Positions 16,841-24,849 of a DNA stretch of 64,000 bases are shown here, piece by piece (position 1 is the first letter of the stretch; each line of letters starts with the position of its first letter). The notes under the pieces were generated by a model. It worked only from the letters and a program-made list of their open reading frames with translations, had not been told where the DNA came from and did not search any database. The stretch spans positions 310,001 to 374,000 of the forward strand of contig CAYPYN010000004.1 of NCBI GenBank assembly GCA_964415295.1. Reading direction: 5' to 3'. A program made the translations under genes and the position numbers. The DNA comes from SB21 sp964415295. Its GTDB lineage: Bacteria; CLD3; SB21.

Positions 16841-17899
16841 TTAGCGGCGGATCAGTTGTTTCAGTGCCTGGACGGATTCTACAAGTTCATTGATTCCAAC
16901 CGGCGTATCCGGATCAAATCTGTTATTGGGCCGCAAACTCATGAGTTTCCAATGACAAACATTTCTTATGGCCTCCCACTGCAGATCGCTTGTCGACACA
17001 TCCGAAATAACCGGCGATTGATCCCCGCCATCTTTCCCAGCCGGGCCATGAAGGCTTACGATCTCGTTCAGATAATAGGCCAGGTTGCGTCTTTTGACAA
17101 TATGATACGGATAGAATTTTCCATCCGGTAAGAACTCCAGAAACCGAGCGGACAACGCTTTTTGATAGTAACCGGCCAGGCTGTCGACGGCTGGAACATC
17201 TTTGAACAAGACGGCTTGCTGCCGGCTGCTCTCTCCCAGTTCCATCACGAGCACATAAGCCAGCATACCGCGCGTCGCCTGCGAGTAGCCCGGGAAGAAA
17301 GACTCCAGCCGCTTAACATAAGTTCTGGGACTTCGGGCGTTGGTCACAGTACTAACCTTTGAATACAGGGACCTTATCTTTTCAATATTCGCTGATGTGC
17401 TGTCGCGGATTAAATGTTGAAGGTTCTCCAGCGCACGACCGTAATTTTCTACACGAAAATAGAGCCGGGCAAGTTTCCACGATGCTTCGGAGTAATGAGA
17501 GTCCGTTCTTGAAACCCGCTCCAGATGGACGATCGACTCATTGATTTTGTTTTGATTAAACTGAGCTGTACCCAACAGATAATAGAATCTCTGATTATCC
17601 TTAGCGTGCGCGGGAATCCGTTCTAACCAGAGTTCGGCTTCTTGATCGCGTTCTTGCGATATGAGTAGGTCGCCTAACTCCAAATACGCCTCTGTTCGTG
17701 ACGAATCTTCGCGAACGGACTTTTCAAAGCACAGGATGGCTTTCTTGTATTGACCCGACGCTTTAGCCGACAGGCCTTGCTGAAGATAGGCTTCTGCCCG
17801 TCTATCGGCACTCGTTTGTATCGAGGCGGAGCAACCCAAATGGAAAACGGCCGGAAGAAAAAAGCAGAGTATGGATAAAAGAGAAAAAAGAGGGCGCAT
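16841..17899 (-). CDS. TPR lipoprotein with SLH-like C-terminal motifs
   Basis: A 352-residue predicted lipoprotein (lipobox HLGC, Cys23). TPR-like helical repeats fill about residues 30-190 (for example AYLQQGLSAKASGQYKKAI and AYLELGDLLISQ). The C-terminal part carries two stretches resembling S-layer-homology repeats, FLPDGKFYPYHIVKRRNLA and NRFDPDTPVGINELV, which could bind cell-wall polymer. The ATG at 17899 lies only 27 bases after the 3' end of tRNA-Gly on the same strand and may be read from the tRNA promoter. A scaffold role is inferred. Confidence 0.75.
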   Translation of the reverse strand: MRPLFSLLSILCFFLPAVFHLGCSASIQTSADRRAEAYLQQGLSAKASGQYKKAILCFEKSVREDSSRTEAYLELGDLLISQERDQEAELWLERIPAHAKDNQRFYYLLGTAQFNQNKINESIVHLERVSRTDSHYSEASWKLARLYFRVENYGRALENLQHLIRDSTSANIEKIRSLYSKVSTVTNARSPRTYVKRLESFFPGYSQATRGMLAYVLVMELGESSRQQAVLFKDVPAVDSLAGYYQKALSARFLEFLPDGKFYPYHIVKRRNLAYYLNEIVSLHGPAGKDGGDQSPVISDVSTSDLQWEAIRNVCHWKLMSLRPNNRFDPDTPVGINELVESVQALKQLIRR

Positions 17900-17926
17900 G
17901 CATTAAAGATGGAATGAAAGAAATTG

Positions 17927-17998
<72 letters not shown>

Positions 17999-18010
17999 AA
18001 AAGCTTTGAA

Positions 18011-18039
18011 AATATACTCGTCACGTCCGGCAATGTCAA
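18011..18039 (-). promoter_or_regulatory. Strong promoter of tRNA-Gly
   Basis: On the minus strand TTGACA (18039-18034), 17 bp, TATATT (18016-18011): perfect -35 and near-perfect -10, ending 13 bp before the mature tRNA. Confidence 0.8.
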
Positions 18040-18055
18040 TATCCAAAAATATTAC

Positions 18056-18084
18056 TTGACAACTCCATGCCGATGCTCTATATT
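18056..18084 (+). promoter_or_regulatory. Strong promoter of the leader RNA / RRM gene
   Basis: TTGACA (18056-18061), 17-bp spacer, TATATT (18079-18084). It is identical in both boxes and spacing to the divergent tRNA promoter; the two -35 boxes are 16 bp apart. The predicted transcript starts near 18091. Confidence 0.8.
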
Positions 18085-18090
18085 GAAAGC

Positions 18091-18282
18091 GTATATCCCA
18101 ATGCATACGGAATACATGTTTTTTGGAATGTAGGATCCCTTATATAGGGAAAGCACAAAGAGTTCGGTGGCTAATCGGTACTTGATCCTTTTTTTAGACT
18201 TACTCGTCTCAAAAAGATTTCCGAATTAAGTATTTATCCAATTGTCTCAAAGTGTGATATGGGCGCTTTGAGATTTTTTTTT
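18091..18282 (+). ncRNA. Candidate structured leader / small RNA ending at an intrinsic terminator
   Basis: From the predicted start near 18091 to the terminator the transcript would be about 190 nt. Inside it GGATC (18133-18137) can pair with GATCC (18084+100, i.e. 18184-18188), stacked on AAGCAC (18150-18155 area) with GTACTT, enclosing CCCT/AGGG and a G-rich loop, and is followed by seven T (a possible first weak terminator). A ten-codon ORF at 18101 lacks a ribosome site. No known riboswitch class was recognised. It may be a regulated leader of the RRM gene or a free RNA. Confidence 0.45.
18245..18282 (+). terminator. Intrinsic terminator / attenuator before the RRM gene
   Basis: An 11-bp stem (18245-18255 with 18263-18273, two G-T wobbles), loop GATATGG, followed by nine T. 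It ends 34 bases before the RRM start codon, so reading into that gene from the promoter at 18056 requires antitermination or read-through. Confidence 0.88.
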
Positions 18283-18316
18283 ATCCCATAGTTTAACTTT
18301 TTCAAGGAGATTTCTC

Positions 18317-18619
18317 ATGAATACCAGCAAACTCTACGTTGGTAACCTCTCGTACAAAGCGGACGAGCAAGCCTTAGCCGACCTTTTCAAACAAGCCGGC
18401 GAAGTAACTTCCGCTAAGATTATCGTGGACAAAATGTCCGGTCGCTCAAAAGGTTTCGGTTTTGTCGAAATGGCAACGACCGAAGAGGCCTCGAAAGCCA
18501 TCGAAATGTTCAACAACTATTCCTACATGGAAAGACAGTTGGTGGTGAACGAAGCCAAGCCGCAGGAAAAGAAGAGCTTCGGCGATCGCGGCGACCGCTT
18601 CAAGAGAGATTCGCGATAA
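18317..18619 (+). CDS. RRM-domain RNA-binding protein
   Basis: A 100-residue protein that is almost entirely one RNA-recognition motif: RNP-2 LYVGNL (6-11), RNP-1 KGFGFVEM (45-52), then a short Lys/Arg/Asp-rich tail. Small single-RRM proteins of bacteria are often cold-induced and bind single-stranded RNA. The ATG has AAGGAG at 7 bases. It lies between two intrinsic terminators whose stems share TCTCAAAG/CTTTGAGA; the upstream one makes attenuation or autoregulation plausible (inference). Confidence 0.93.
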   Translation: MNTSKLYVGNLSYKADEQALADLFKQAGEVTSAKIIVDKMSGRSKGFGFVEMATTEEASKAIEMFNNYSYMERQLVVNEAKPQEKKSFGDRGDRFKRDSR

Positions 18620-18674
18620 CGATAACAAGGAGACATCTCCAGATTATTGATACGATCGTTTATCTTCCGTAATA

Positions 18675-18709
18675 AAAGGTCTCAAAGCTTTGCTTTGAGA
18701 CCTTTTTTT
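18675..18709 (+). terminator. Intrinsic terminator of the RRM gene
   Basis: A perfect 13-bp stem (18675-18687 with 18693-18705), loop CTTTG, inside a T-rich tail (seven T from 18703). It lies about 55 bases after the RRM stop codon. Confidence 0.92.
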
Positions 18710-18733
18710 GTCACAGACCCGCCTATCTGACAC

Positions 18734-18762
18734 TTGTTAATGGAAATCAAATCCTGTATATT
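18734..18762 (+). promoter_or_regulatory. Promoter of the ubiA-like operon
   Basis: TTGTTA (18734-18739), 17-bp spacer, TATATT (18757-18762), 30 bp before the UbiA-like start codon. The -10 matches those of the tRNA-Gly and leader promoters. Confidence 0.55.
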
Positions 18763-18791
18763 TCTAAAAATTCATTCATGCATCTGTTTCC

Positions 18792-19724
18792 ATGAACATG
18801 ACCCGACTACTGGACTACTTCTTTGTTCTGCGGCCTATCCTCTTCTTTGCCGGATGGACCACGACCCTGGCCGGATACCTGGCCGCTTCACAATCCTACG
18901 ATCCTTTTGACGGGCCCGTTACCTCCGGATCCCTGATAGGCATTATGATTTCCTCAGCCATGGTCATGGGCGCCGGTTTTATTGTCAATCAAATAAAAGA
19001 CAAAGATACGGATCAGATCAACAAGAAATTGTTCTATTTATCCGATGGCGTCTTGCCTTATCGGTTGGTTGTACTGGAGGCATGGGTGCTGGCTATGGGC
19101 TCCCTCGCCATCGCGGCATGGATATCCATGGGAATGTTAATCATTCACCTGCTTTCTTTGATTTGGATTACAGCAATTTATAATCTAAGGCCCTTTGAAC
19201 TTAAGAATAAACCGTTTGGTAGTCTCTTTGCCAATATGGGGATGGGTGTTTTCGCATTTTTGTATGGATGGTATCTCACACCTTTGTCATGGCAGGACTT
19301 TTTCACAAGTGTTGTGCCCTATGCCCTTTTTAACACATGCCTGTGTATACTTACAACAATTCCGGATTTTGAAGGCGATCGACAAGCCTCAAAACGGACC
19401 CTATGCGTCGTTTACGGCATTCCCGCAACGGTTGGCCTGGCTTTTACTCTATGGGTAGCCGCCTTCCTTTCCGCTGCATACAACATGGATTGGATCATTC
19501 TGATTCCTTGTATCCTTTCAGTTCCTTTAATGCTGAAACTTGTAATCAAACGCAACGCTGCGGCAGCGATTCTGAGCATAAAATTCACCGGCTTGTTTTT
19601 CTCGCTGGTCGTGGGTATTTTTTTCCCATGGTACATAATAATGATTATTCTGTTTTTTTTCGGAACCCGTTGGTATTACCGAAATAGATTCGGCATGATT
19701 TATCCAAATTTTAAGAGCGAATGA
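18792..19724 (+). CDS. UbiA-family prenyltransferase
   Basis: A 310-residue polytopic membrane protein with about eight or nine spans. Both Mg/diphosphate-binding Asp-rich motifs are present: NQIKDKDTD in the first cytoplasmic loop and DFEGDRQASKRTL in the second. The family moves an isoprenoid chain onto an acceptor ring or head group (quinones, haem O, bacteriochlorophyll, archaeal-type lipids). The acceptor cannot be told from the sequence. It is the first gene of an apparent operon with 19729, XdhC and BirA. Confidence 0.88.
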   Translation: MNMTRLLDYFFVLRPILFFAGWTTTLAGYLAASQSYDPFDGPVTSGSLIGIMISSAMVMGAGFIVNQIKDKDTDQINKKLFYLSDGVLPYRLVVLEAWVLAMGSLAIAAWISMGMLIIHLLSLIWITAIYNLRPFELKNKPFGSLFANMGMGVFAFLYGWYLTPLSWQDFFTSVVPYALFNTCLCILTTIPDFEGDRQASKRTLCVVYGIPATVGLAFTLWVAAFLSAAYNMDWIILIPCILSVPLMLKLVIKRNAAAAILSIKFTGLFFSLVVGIFFPWYIIMIILFFFGTRWYYRNRFGMIYPNFKSE

Positions 19725-19728
19725 CTCT

Positions 19729-20817
19729 ATGAAAACTTTCTTGTCTTACTTCTTGGGCGCTTCCGTCGTTCTGATCAGCCTGCTGATCATACCTGTAGAA
19801 AGGCTGTTTGACGAGGCAACGGACACTCAAAAGATTGCCGATAATGTCAGACAATCTAATCTGAATTCTCACTTATCCCGTTTAGCCGCGCAGGAAATCT
19901 CAAAGCAGGAATCCGTGGTCTCGTTGAAGGAAAGCCCGGTCTGGCCCGCACAAAACGAGATAGAAGTTGTGATCCGAACCACATTCAGTGAAGACTGGTT
20001 TTACGACAACCTCCGTTACACTCACAGTGCCATGATAGAATTGTTATCGGCCCAGGATCCGGCATTCAATTATTATGTCGGAATCGATATTCGTGACCGC
20101 AAAAACCTCTTGTCGGAAAACCTGGTGCAGCTCCTTACTCAAAAATTCGATGCTTTGCCGGAATGTCCGCCGGCCGAACTGACTAAAATCAGTTCTTCGA
20201 TACGATCCAAGGGCACTGCTTTTATACGCAACCACAAGTTCACCTGCAGACCGCCGGAGCCTTATGGCAAGATGATGCTAAAAGCCATGCGTCAGGAACT
20301 GGACCGCGCCATCAGTGTTTTGCCGGACAGTCTGAGCCTTCTTTCCAAAGCATCAAAAGAATCCAGAGCCGATTCTACATTAAACGATCTTCGTTCGGCC
20401 TATGCCTTTTCTGAATCCTTTGCAGCCGTTGGGTATTCTATACTCTTTTTTCTACTACTAACCATTGTTTTGATCAATAAGGATGACCGCGGCCGCATGT
20501 TTTTCCGAACGGGTATTCCGCTTGTTGCAACAGGAGGCCTTCTGTTAATTCCTTTCACATATCTGATCACGAAAGCCGGTGAGATTTTCACAAGATCTTC
20601 GATGCAATTCAAGCTCACTGAAACAGATCCCATCGCTCGCGAAACAGGCGATCTTTTTGTCTCACTCTTGCGGAGCAGCGCCTTGCATTATAGTTGGAGT
20701 ATGATATATATTTCGGCACTCATATTAATTCTAGGTATCCTTCTAATGATAGGCTCACGTATTGCAGAGATTAAACCTCTTTCCCCGTTGGACCAAAGAA
20801 ATGAAACAAATATTTAA
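19729..20817 (+). CDS. Membrane protein of unknown function
   Basis: A 362-residue protein that I do not recognise. It has one N-terminal span (about residues 2-20), a largely hydrophilic, presumably periplasmic region of about 210 residues with two Cys (in PECPPAEL and FTCRPPEP) that could form a disulfide, and three C-terminal spans (about 228-245, 258-278, 315-340). It starts four bases after the UbiA-like stop and overlaps the XdhC start by 17 bases, so it is translated with them. No catalytic motif is visible. Confidence 0.7.
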   Translation: MKTFLSYFLGASVVLISLLIIPVERLFDEATDTQKIADNVRQSNLNSHLSRLAAQEISKQESVVSLKESPVWPAQNEIEVVIRTTFSEDWFYDNLRYTHSAMIELLSAQDPAFNYYVGIDIRDRKNLLSENLVQLLTQKFDALPECPPAELTKISSSIRSKGTAFIRNHKFTCRPPEPYGKMMLKAMRQELDRAISVLPDSLSLLSKASKESRADSTLNDLRSAYAFSESFAAVGYSILFFLLLTIVLINKDDRGRMFFRTGIPLVATGGLLLIPFTYLITKAGEIFTRSSMQFKLTETDPIARETGDLFVSLLRSSALHYSWSMIYISALILILGILLMIGSRIAEIKPLSPLDQRNETNI

Positions 20818-21571
20818 AGACCTGCTGGAATCGTTGGATCGTTACGGAAAGGTCGCCGTTGTTACCATAGTCAAGGCCCAGGGATCTACTCCGCGCGCTG
20901 CGGGAGCCAAGATGCTTGTTTTTCCTGACGGTACGTTTCGCCATACGGTGGGCGGCGGTATTTTTGAATCCCTGGTCATTCAGGATGCTCTCGCGGTCTT
21001 GAGCAACCATGTAACGACCATCAAAACTTATTCATTTAATCAGGAAGGTAAATACGCCACAGGCGCTGTTTGCGGCGGACAGGCCGATGTCATGTTCGAA
21101 GTCATAACCAATGTACCGCAATTGCTTGTCGTCGGGGGAGGCCATGTCGGCCGAGCCCTCTCACGTGCAGCCTCCGTGCTCGATTTTAATGTTACCATAG
21201 CCGATGACCGCATCGAATTTGCAGGTCCCGATCCGAATGACCTGAATATCCGGCACATTCAAACTGCGCCGGACTACCATGATCTACCACCTATTACCGA
21301 AAACACCTACGTTTGCCTGGTAACCAAAGGATATGTCACCGACGAAGCCGCCTTGAGACAAGTGCTTCGGTCCCCTGCTAAATACATAGGCATGATCGGA
21401 AGCAGGAAGAAGATCCAGACCGTTTACAAGAACCTTGAAAAAGACGGCTTTGAAACGGCGTTGTTCGAACGCGTGCATGCTCCCATTGGCATAGACATAG
21501 GCGCCGATTCTCCGGAAGAGATTGCCGTCAGCATCCTCGCAGAGATCATTCGCATCAAAAATCAGAAATAA
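20801..21571 (+). CDS. XdhC/CoxI family molybdenum-cofactor maturation protein
   Basis: A 256-residue protein with the XdhC_CoxI N-terminal motif (STPRAAGAKMLV, then GGGIFE), the middle motif TGAVCGGQADV with the conserved Cys, and a C-terminal Rossmann domain (VVGGGHVGRAL, later GMIGSRKK). XdhC binds Mo cofactor and delivers the sulfurated form to xanthine dehydrogenase-type enzymes. No molybdoenzyme gene is in the window, so the client is elsewhere. The ATG at 20801, just inside the end of the previous gene, is preferred over one 13 codons upstream because the family motif starts soon after it. Confidence 0.92.
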   Translation: MKQIFKDLLESLDRYGKVAVVTIVKAQGSTPRAAGAKMLVFPDGTFRHTVGGGIFESLVIQDALAVLSNHVTTIKTYSFNQEGKYATGAVCGGQADVMFEVITNVPQLLVVGGGHVGRALSRAASVLDFNVTIADDRIEFAGPDPNDLNIRHIQTAPDYHDLPPITENTYVCLVTKGYVTDEAALRQVLRSPAKYIGMIGSRKKIQTVYKNLEKDGFETALFERVHAPIGIDIGADSPEEIAVSILAEIIRIKNQK

Positions 21572-21577
21572 CCTTCC

Positions 21578-22309
21578 ATGCAGCATTTCGGTTACAAACT
21601 GCTTTCGTTGGATGAAATTGATTCAACGAACGAGTTTGCAAAAAGGCTTATTCTTCAAGAACCCCTGGATCAGAACTGCATAGTAACCGCCAACTACCAA
21701 ACCCGGGGTAAAGGACGTTTGGGGCGCACCTGGGAATCGCCGCGCAACGAAGGTCTCTGGATGTCCCTCATTCCGTCCACACCGGTAGATCATGATCAGT
21801 TGGTCCTGTACAATCTCGCGACGGCCTGCAGTGTATGCGAAAGCCTGCGAAAAATGACCGGTGCCGGCTTTGAGCTCAAATGGCCCAACGACGTACTGAT
21901 CCGCAGCAAGAAGGTCTGCGGCATGTTGCTTGAAACGGTCAGCAAAGCCGGAAACCTCTATCTCATTATCGGGATCGGTGTCAATCTGAATCAGAAAGAA
22001 TTTCCGGAACCTCTGAATTCTACGGCTACTTCCCTTCGCTTGGAAACAGGCAAGAACTGGGAACCTCTGCCGGTGATGGAAGAAATCGTGTCCAATCTGA
22101 ATGAAAATTTGAAATTACAGGTGTCGGACAATCTTAAAAAATGGAAAACATTGTCCGGCATGTTAGGTAAAAGGATCCGGATCATTCAGAACGGTGAATC
22201 ATTTGATTCTGTGGCCATCGATGTAGCCGAAGACGGGGCACTGATAGTGCAGGACAATGGGAGTGTTAAGAAACTGTATGCCGGGGATGTTCAGATACGA
22301 TTGAGTTAG
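21578..22309 (+). CDS. birA: Biotin--[acetyl-CoA-carboxylase] ligase
   Basis: A 243-residue enzyme that makes biotinyl-AMP and biotinylates carboxylase carrier proteins. Motifs: DSTNEFAKRL, QTRGKGRLGRTW (42-52, biotinyl-AMP loop), KWPNDV (101-106) with a catalytic-type Lys in KKVCG, and a C-terminal SH3-like domain. The N-terminal DNA-binding HTH of E. coli BirA is absent, so this is a monofunctional ligase. It starts six bases after XdhC and converges with 22306-22641, overlapping its stop by four bases. Confidence 0.95.
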   Translation: MQHFGYKLLSLDEIDSTNEFAKRLILQEPLDQNCIVTANYQTRGKGRLGRTWESPRNEGLWMSLIPSTPVDHDQLVLYNLATACSVCESLRKMTGAGFELKWPNDVLIRSKKVCGMLLETVSKAGNLYLIIGIGVNLNQKEFPEPLNSTATSLRLETGKNWEPLPVMEEIVSNLNENLKLQVSDNLKKWKTLSGMLGKRIRIIQNGESFDSVAIDVAEDGALIVQDNGSVKKLYAGDVQIRLS

Positions 22310-22641
22310 AAGAAATGTTTGCCTCCTACCATAAACCGATCCACTATGGATTGTGTCATTATGGTGCCTAAAAGAAGGGCGGTCACAACAACCAGCATAT
22401 TCAGAAGAACAATCTCCGTAAATTCTATCGCCAGGTCCATCCCCAAAAAAACAGCGGCAAAAGTCAGTACGATAAAAAGAACGGGCGTGATCCATTTGCG
22501 GGCATTACAGCATATACGTAAGTGGGGGTTGTCTCTTTGAACCTGTTTCCGTCCCCAGTCGTTGGTCCTTTCCATCATCCTCGGCCAGAGGACAAAAAAA
22601 GCCAACGCTTCGCAAAAACTGATGTATAAAAAATCTTCCAT
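22306..22641 (-). CDS. Small membrane protein of unknown function
   Basis: 111 residues with three hydrophobic segments (about residues 4-18, 48-66 and 75-98) and a polar loop containing two adjacent Cys (RICCNARKW). No family recognised. It lies downstream of the amidohydrolase but 72 bases after... upstream of it no gene overlaps, so it is either a separate unit or the first of the minus-strand genes here; it is convergent with birA, sharing four bases at the stops. Confidence 0.55.
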   Translation of the reverse strand: MEDFLYISFCEALAFFVLWPRMMERTNDWGRKQVQRDNPHLRICCNARKWITPVLFIVLTFAAVFLGMDLAIEFTEIVLLNMLVVVTALLLGTIMTQSIVDRFMVGGKHFF

Positions 22642-22713
22642 AACCTGATGTGTTACTGTAAAGGTTCACTATCAATATACATCGTGAAGCGCCGGACGGT
22701 CAATTTATTTTTG

Positions 22714-24033
22714 CTAGATACGTGAGATGAGTTTTTTCAGCTGAGGACGGATTCGACTAACCGCCTCAGACTCATCGATCGTCCTCAATTCCCGGTTTTT
22801 CATCACGATCTTGCCGTCAATAAGTACGGTTTGGACATCGGTAGCTCTTGCTGAGTACACGATCTGCGAATAAACATTTTCTTCAGGCAGGCTATGCGGC
22901 CTCCGCAGATCCATCAGGATCACATCAGCCTTTTTTCCGGGTTCGATACTTCCGATCTCATTTTCCAGTCCAAGTGCTCGGGCGCCCTGCCATGTGGCCA
23001 TCTCAAAGACCTGTTCAGCTGTGATCGATCGCGGGCCCAGGCGCGGCTTCTGAATAAGGGCCGCGAGGCGCATTTCGTGAAAAATGTCGAGGTTATTGTT
23101 GCACGGGGCGCCGTCCGCTCCCAGTGATACTCCGATACCCCTGGCCAACATTTCAGGAACAGATGCGATACCGGAACCCAACTTCAGATTGGAGGAGGGA
23201 CAGTGAAGCACCCGCGTTTTTGTCTCGTGCAGGATGTCCATTTCCCTGCTGTTGAGCCATATGCAATGGGCCAGGCACAGTCTGTCTCCCGTGAGCCGCA
23301 GGTGATGAAAATATTCTACATTGCTCATTTTACAGCGCTCAATCACGGCTTCCAGTTCACCCCTGTTCTCTGATGCATGGGTATGGATCAACGTTCGGGA
23401 TTCGGAGGCCGCATCGCGAACGTCGCATAACAGTTCCTCACTGCACGACAAAACAAACCGCGGGGCAAAGGCAAACCGGATCCGACCGTTGGACTTGCCG
23501 TGCCATTCCTTCTGAAGACGCAGGCTTTCGTCAACCGACCACGCCGTTGACTCCTTCAGACTTTTCGGCGCTCCTTCGCAGTCATCCATCATAGCCTTCC
23601 CGCAAAGGGCGCGGATTCCGGATCGATCGATCTCCTCAAAGACATAGTCCGTATGGTGAACGGTCGCCATATCCATGATCGTCGTGGTTCCGCACCTGAT
23701 AAGCTCCGCCAGCCCGAGGCGCGCCGATAACGCGATCGAATGCGGAGAGTGGGCCCCCTCAAAGGGCCATATTTTCAGCTTAAGCCAGTCCAGTAATTCC
23801 AGATCGTCCGCCAAATTACGAAAAAGGGTCTGGCATAAATGGATATGCGTTTGCACAAAACCGGGAGATACGACTAAACCGGAAGCATCTATCACACGTG
23901 ATTTTTCCATATCCGAACGGTTAATCCGACCGACTTTTCTGATCGAAGAATCTTCGATCAGGATATCCCCCTGCAGGATCTCCCGACGGCTGTTCATGGT
24001 TATGATTGTTCCGTTCTTTATAACCAGTTTCAC
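22714..24033 (-). CDS. Amidohydrolase, 5'-deoxyadenosine / SAH / MTA deaminase-like
   Basis: A 439-residue TIM-barrel amidohydrolase of the COG0402 family. Metal-site motifs: VQTHIHLCQ, later HTHASEN, AHCIWL and GADGAPCNNN, the last typical of deaminases acting on adenosyl thioethers or 5'-deoxyadenosine. The product would be the inosyl analogue plus ammonia, recycling by-products of AdoMet and radical enzymes. GTG at 24033 is chosen: it follows GGGAG, overlaps the methyltransferase stop as GTGA, and gives the normal family N-terminus (VKLVIKNGTIITM); the longer ATG form would overlap the upstream gene by over 100 bases. Exact substrate uncertain. Confidence 0.85.
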   Translation of the reverse strand: MKLVIKNGTIITMNSRREILQGDILIEDSSIRKVGRINRSDMEKSRVIDASGLVVSPGFVQTHIHLCQTLFRNLADDLELLDWLKLKIWPFEGAHSPHSIALSARLGLAELIRCGTTTIMDMATVHHTDYVFEEIDRSGIRALCGKAMMDDCEGAPKSLKESTAWSVDESLRLQKEWHGKSNGRIRFAFAPRFVLSCSEELLCDVRDAASESRTLIHTHASENRGELEAVIERCKMSNVEYFHHLRLTGDRLCLAHCIWLNSREMDILHETKTRVLHCPSSNLKLGSGIASVPEMLARGIGVSLGADGAPCNNNLDIFHEMRLAALIQKPRLGPRSITAEQVFEMATWQGARALGLENEIGSIEPGKKADVILMDLRRPHSLPEENVYSQIVYSARATDVQTVLIDGKIVMKNRELRTIDESEAVSRIRPQLKKLISRI

Positions 24034-24833
24034 GCCGTACTCCCATGAAGTTGTCGCTTGAATTCGTACAAGAGAATACTGCAGGCCATGGCCGCGTTCA
24101 GAGACTCCGCCCGACCATAGCCCGGTATCTTTACGAGCCGATCGCATAAGGACAAAACCGGTTCTGAAATGCCGTGCGCTTCATTGCCGATAACCAGCAC
24201 CAGCGGGGAATGGACAATTCCGAACGGCAATTCCGCATCGGCCTCCAGTGAGGATGCATAGACCTTATAACCATGATCTTTAGCGTCTCTGAGAAATGAT
24301 CCCAAATCCGCTGTGGCACAATTCACACGGAAGATCGAACCCATGCTGGAACGAATGGTTTTAGGATTGTACACGTCGGCACAGGTTGGACTTAGCACCA
24401 ACTGGGAGACTCCGAACCAATCGGCACTTCGAAGGATGGTTCCCAGGTTTCCCGGATCACTGATTCCGTCCAATGCGAGGATCATATCCCTTTTTTCAGT
24501 TCCAAAAAATGCCGCGGTACCTTTCTTTTGGCGAATGCCGGCAACGATACCTTGTGTGGTCTGCGTATCGGTCAGTTTTTGAATCTCGGACCCATTGGCC
24601 TGACAAACGATCGGGCCGAATTTGTTCTTGATCGTATTGGCCAGCTGCGGGTGCTGTTCGATAAAATCCGAGTGTACGACGATCCATTGGACCTCAAACC
24701 CGCTGGCAAGAAATTCCTCAAAGAGCCGAACTCCTTCGATCTGAAAGAGACCGGATTCCAGACGGTATTTCTTATCAAGGATTGATGAGTAATCCTGAAG
24801 TTTCTTCTTGGTCAGGCGTTCGAAAGATATCAT
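24030..24833 (-). CDS. SpoU/TrmH-family RNA 2'-O-methyltransferase
   Basis: A 267-residue SPOUT enzyme. The N-terminal part (about 1-95) matches the L30e-like substrate-binding domain of 23S rRNA/tRNA methyltransferases. The C-terminal knot has motif 1 GISDPGNLGTILRSADWFG, motif 2 VIGNEAHGIS and motif 3 IPGYGRAESLNAAMA. It transfers a methyl group from AdoMet to a ribose in rRNA or tRNA; the target is not deducible. It ends overlapping the amidohydrolase start by four bases and starts 16 bases after the HAD gene. Confidence 0.93.
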   Translation of the reverse strand: MISFERLTKKKLQDYSSILDKKYRLESGLFQIEGVRLFEEFLASGFEVQWIVVHSDFIEQHPQLANTIKNKFGPIVCQANGSEIQKLTDTQTTQGIVAGIRQKKGTAAFFGTEKRDMILALDGISDPGNLGTILRSADWFGVSQLVLSPTCADVYNPKTIRSSMGSIFRVNCATADLGSFLRDAKDHGYKVYASSLEADAELPFGIVHSPLVLVIGNEAHGISEPVLSLCDRLVKIPGYGRAESLNAAMACSILLYEFKRQLHGSTA

Positions 24834-24849
24834 GAGATGAATAGAAACA

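Noticed and set aside
18101..18133. A ten-codon ORF in the leader RNA that could be a leader peptide
   Set aside because: No ribosome-binding site and no run of a regulatory amino acid; kept only as a remark.
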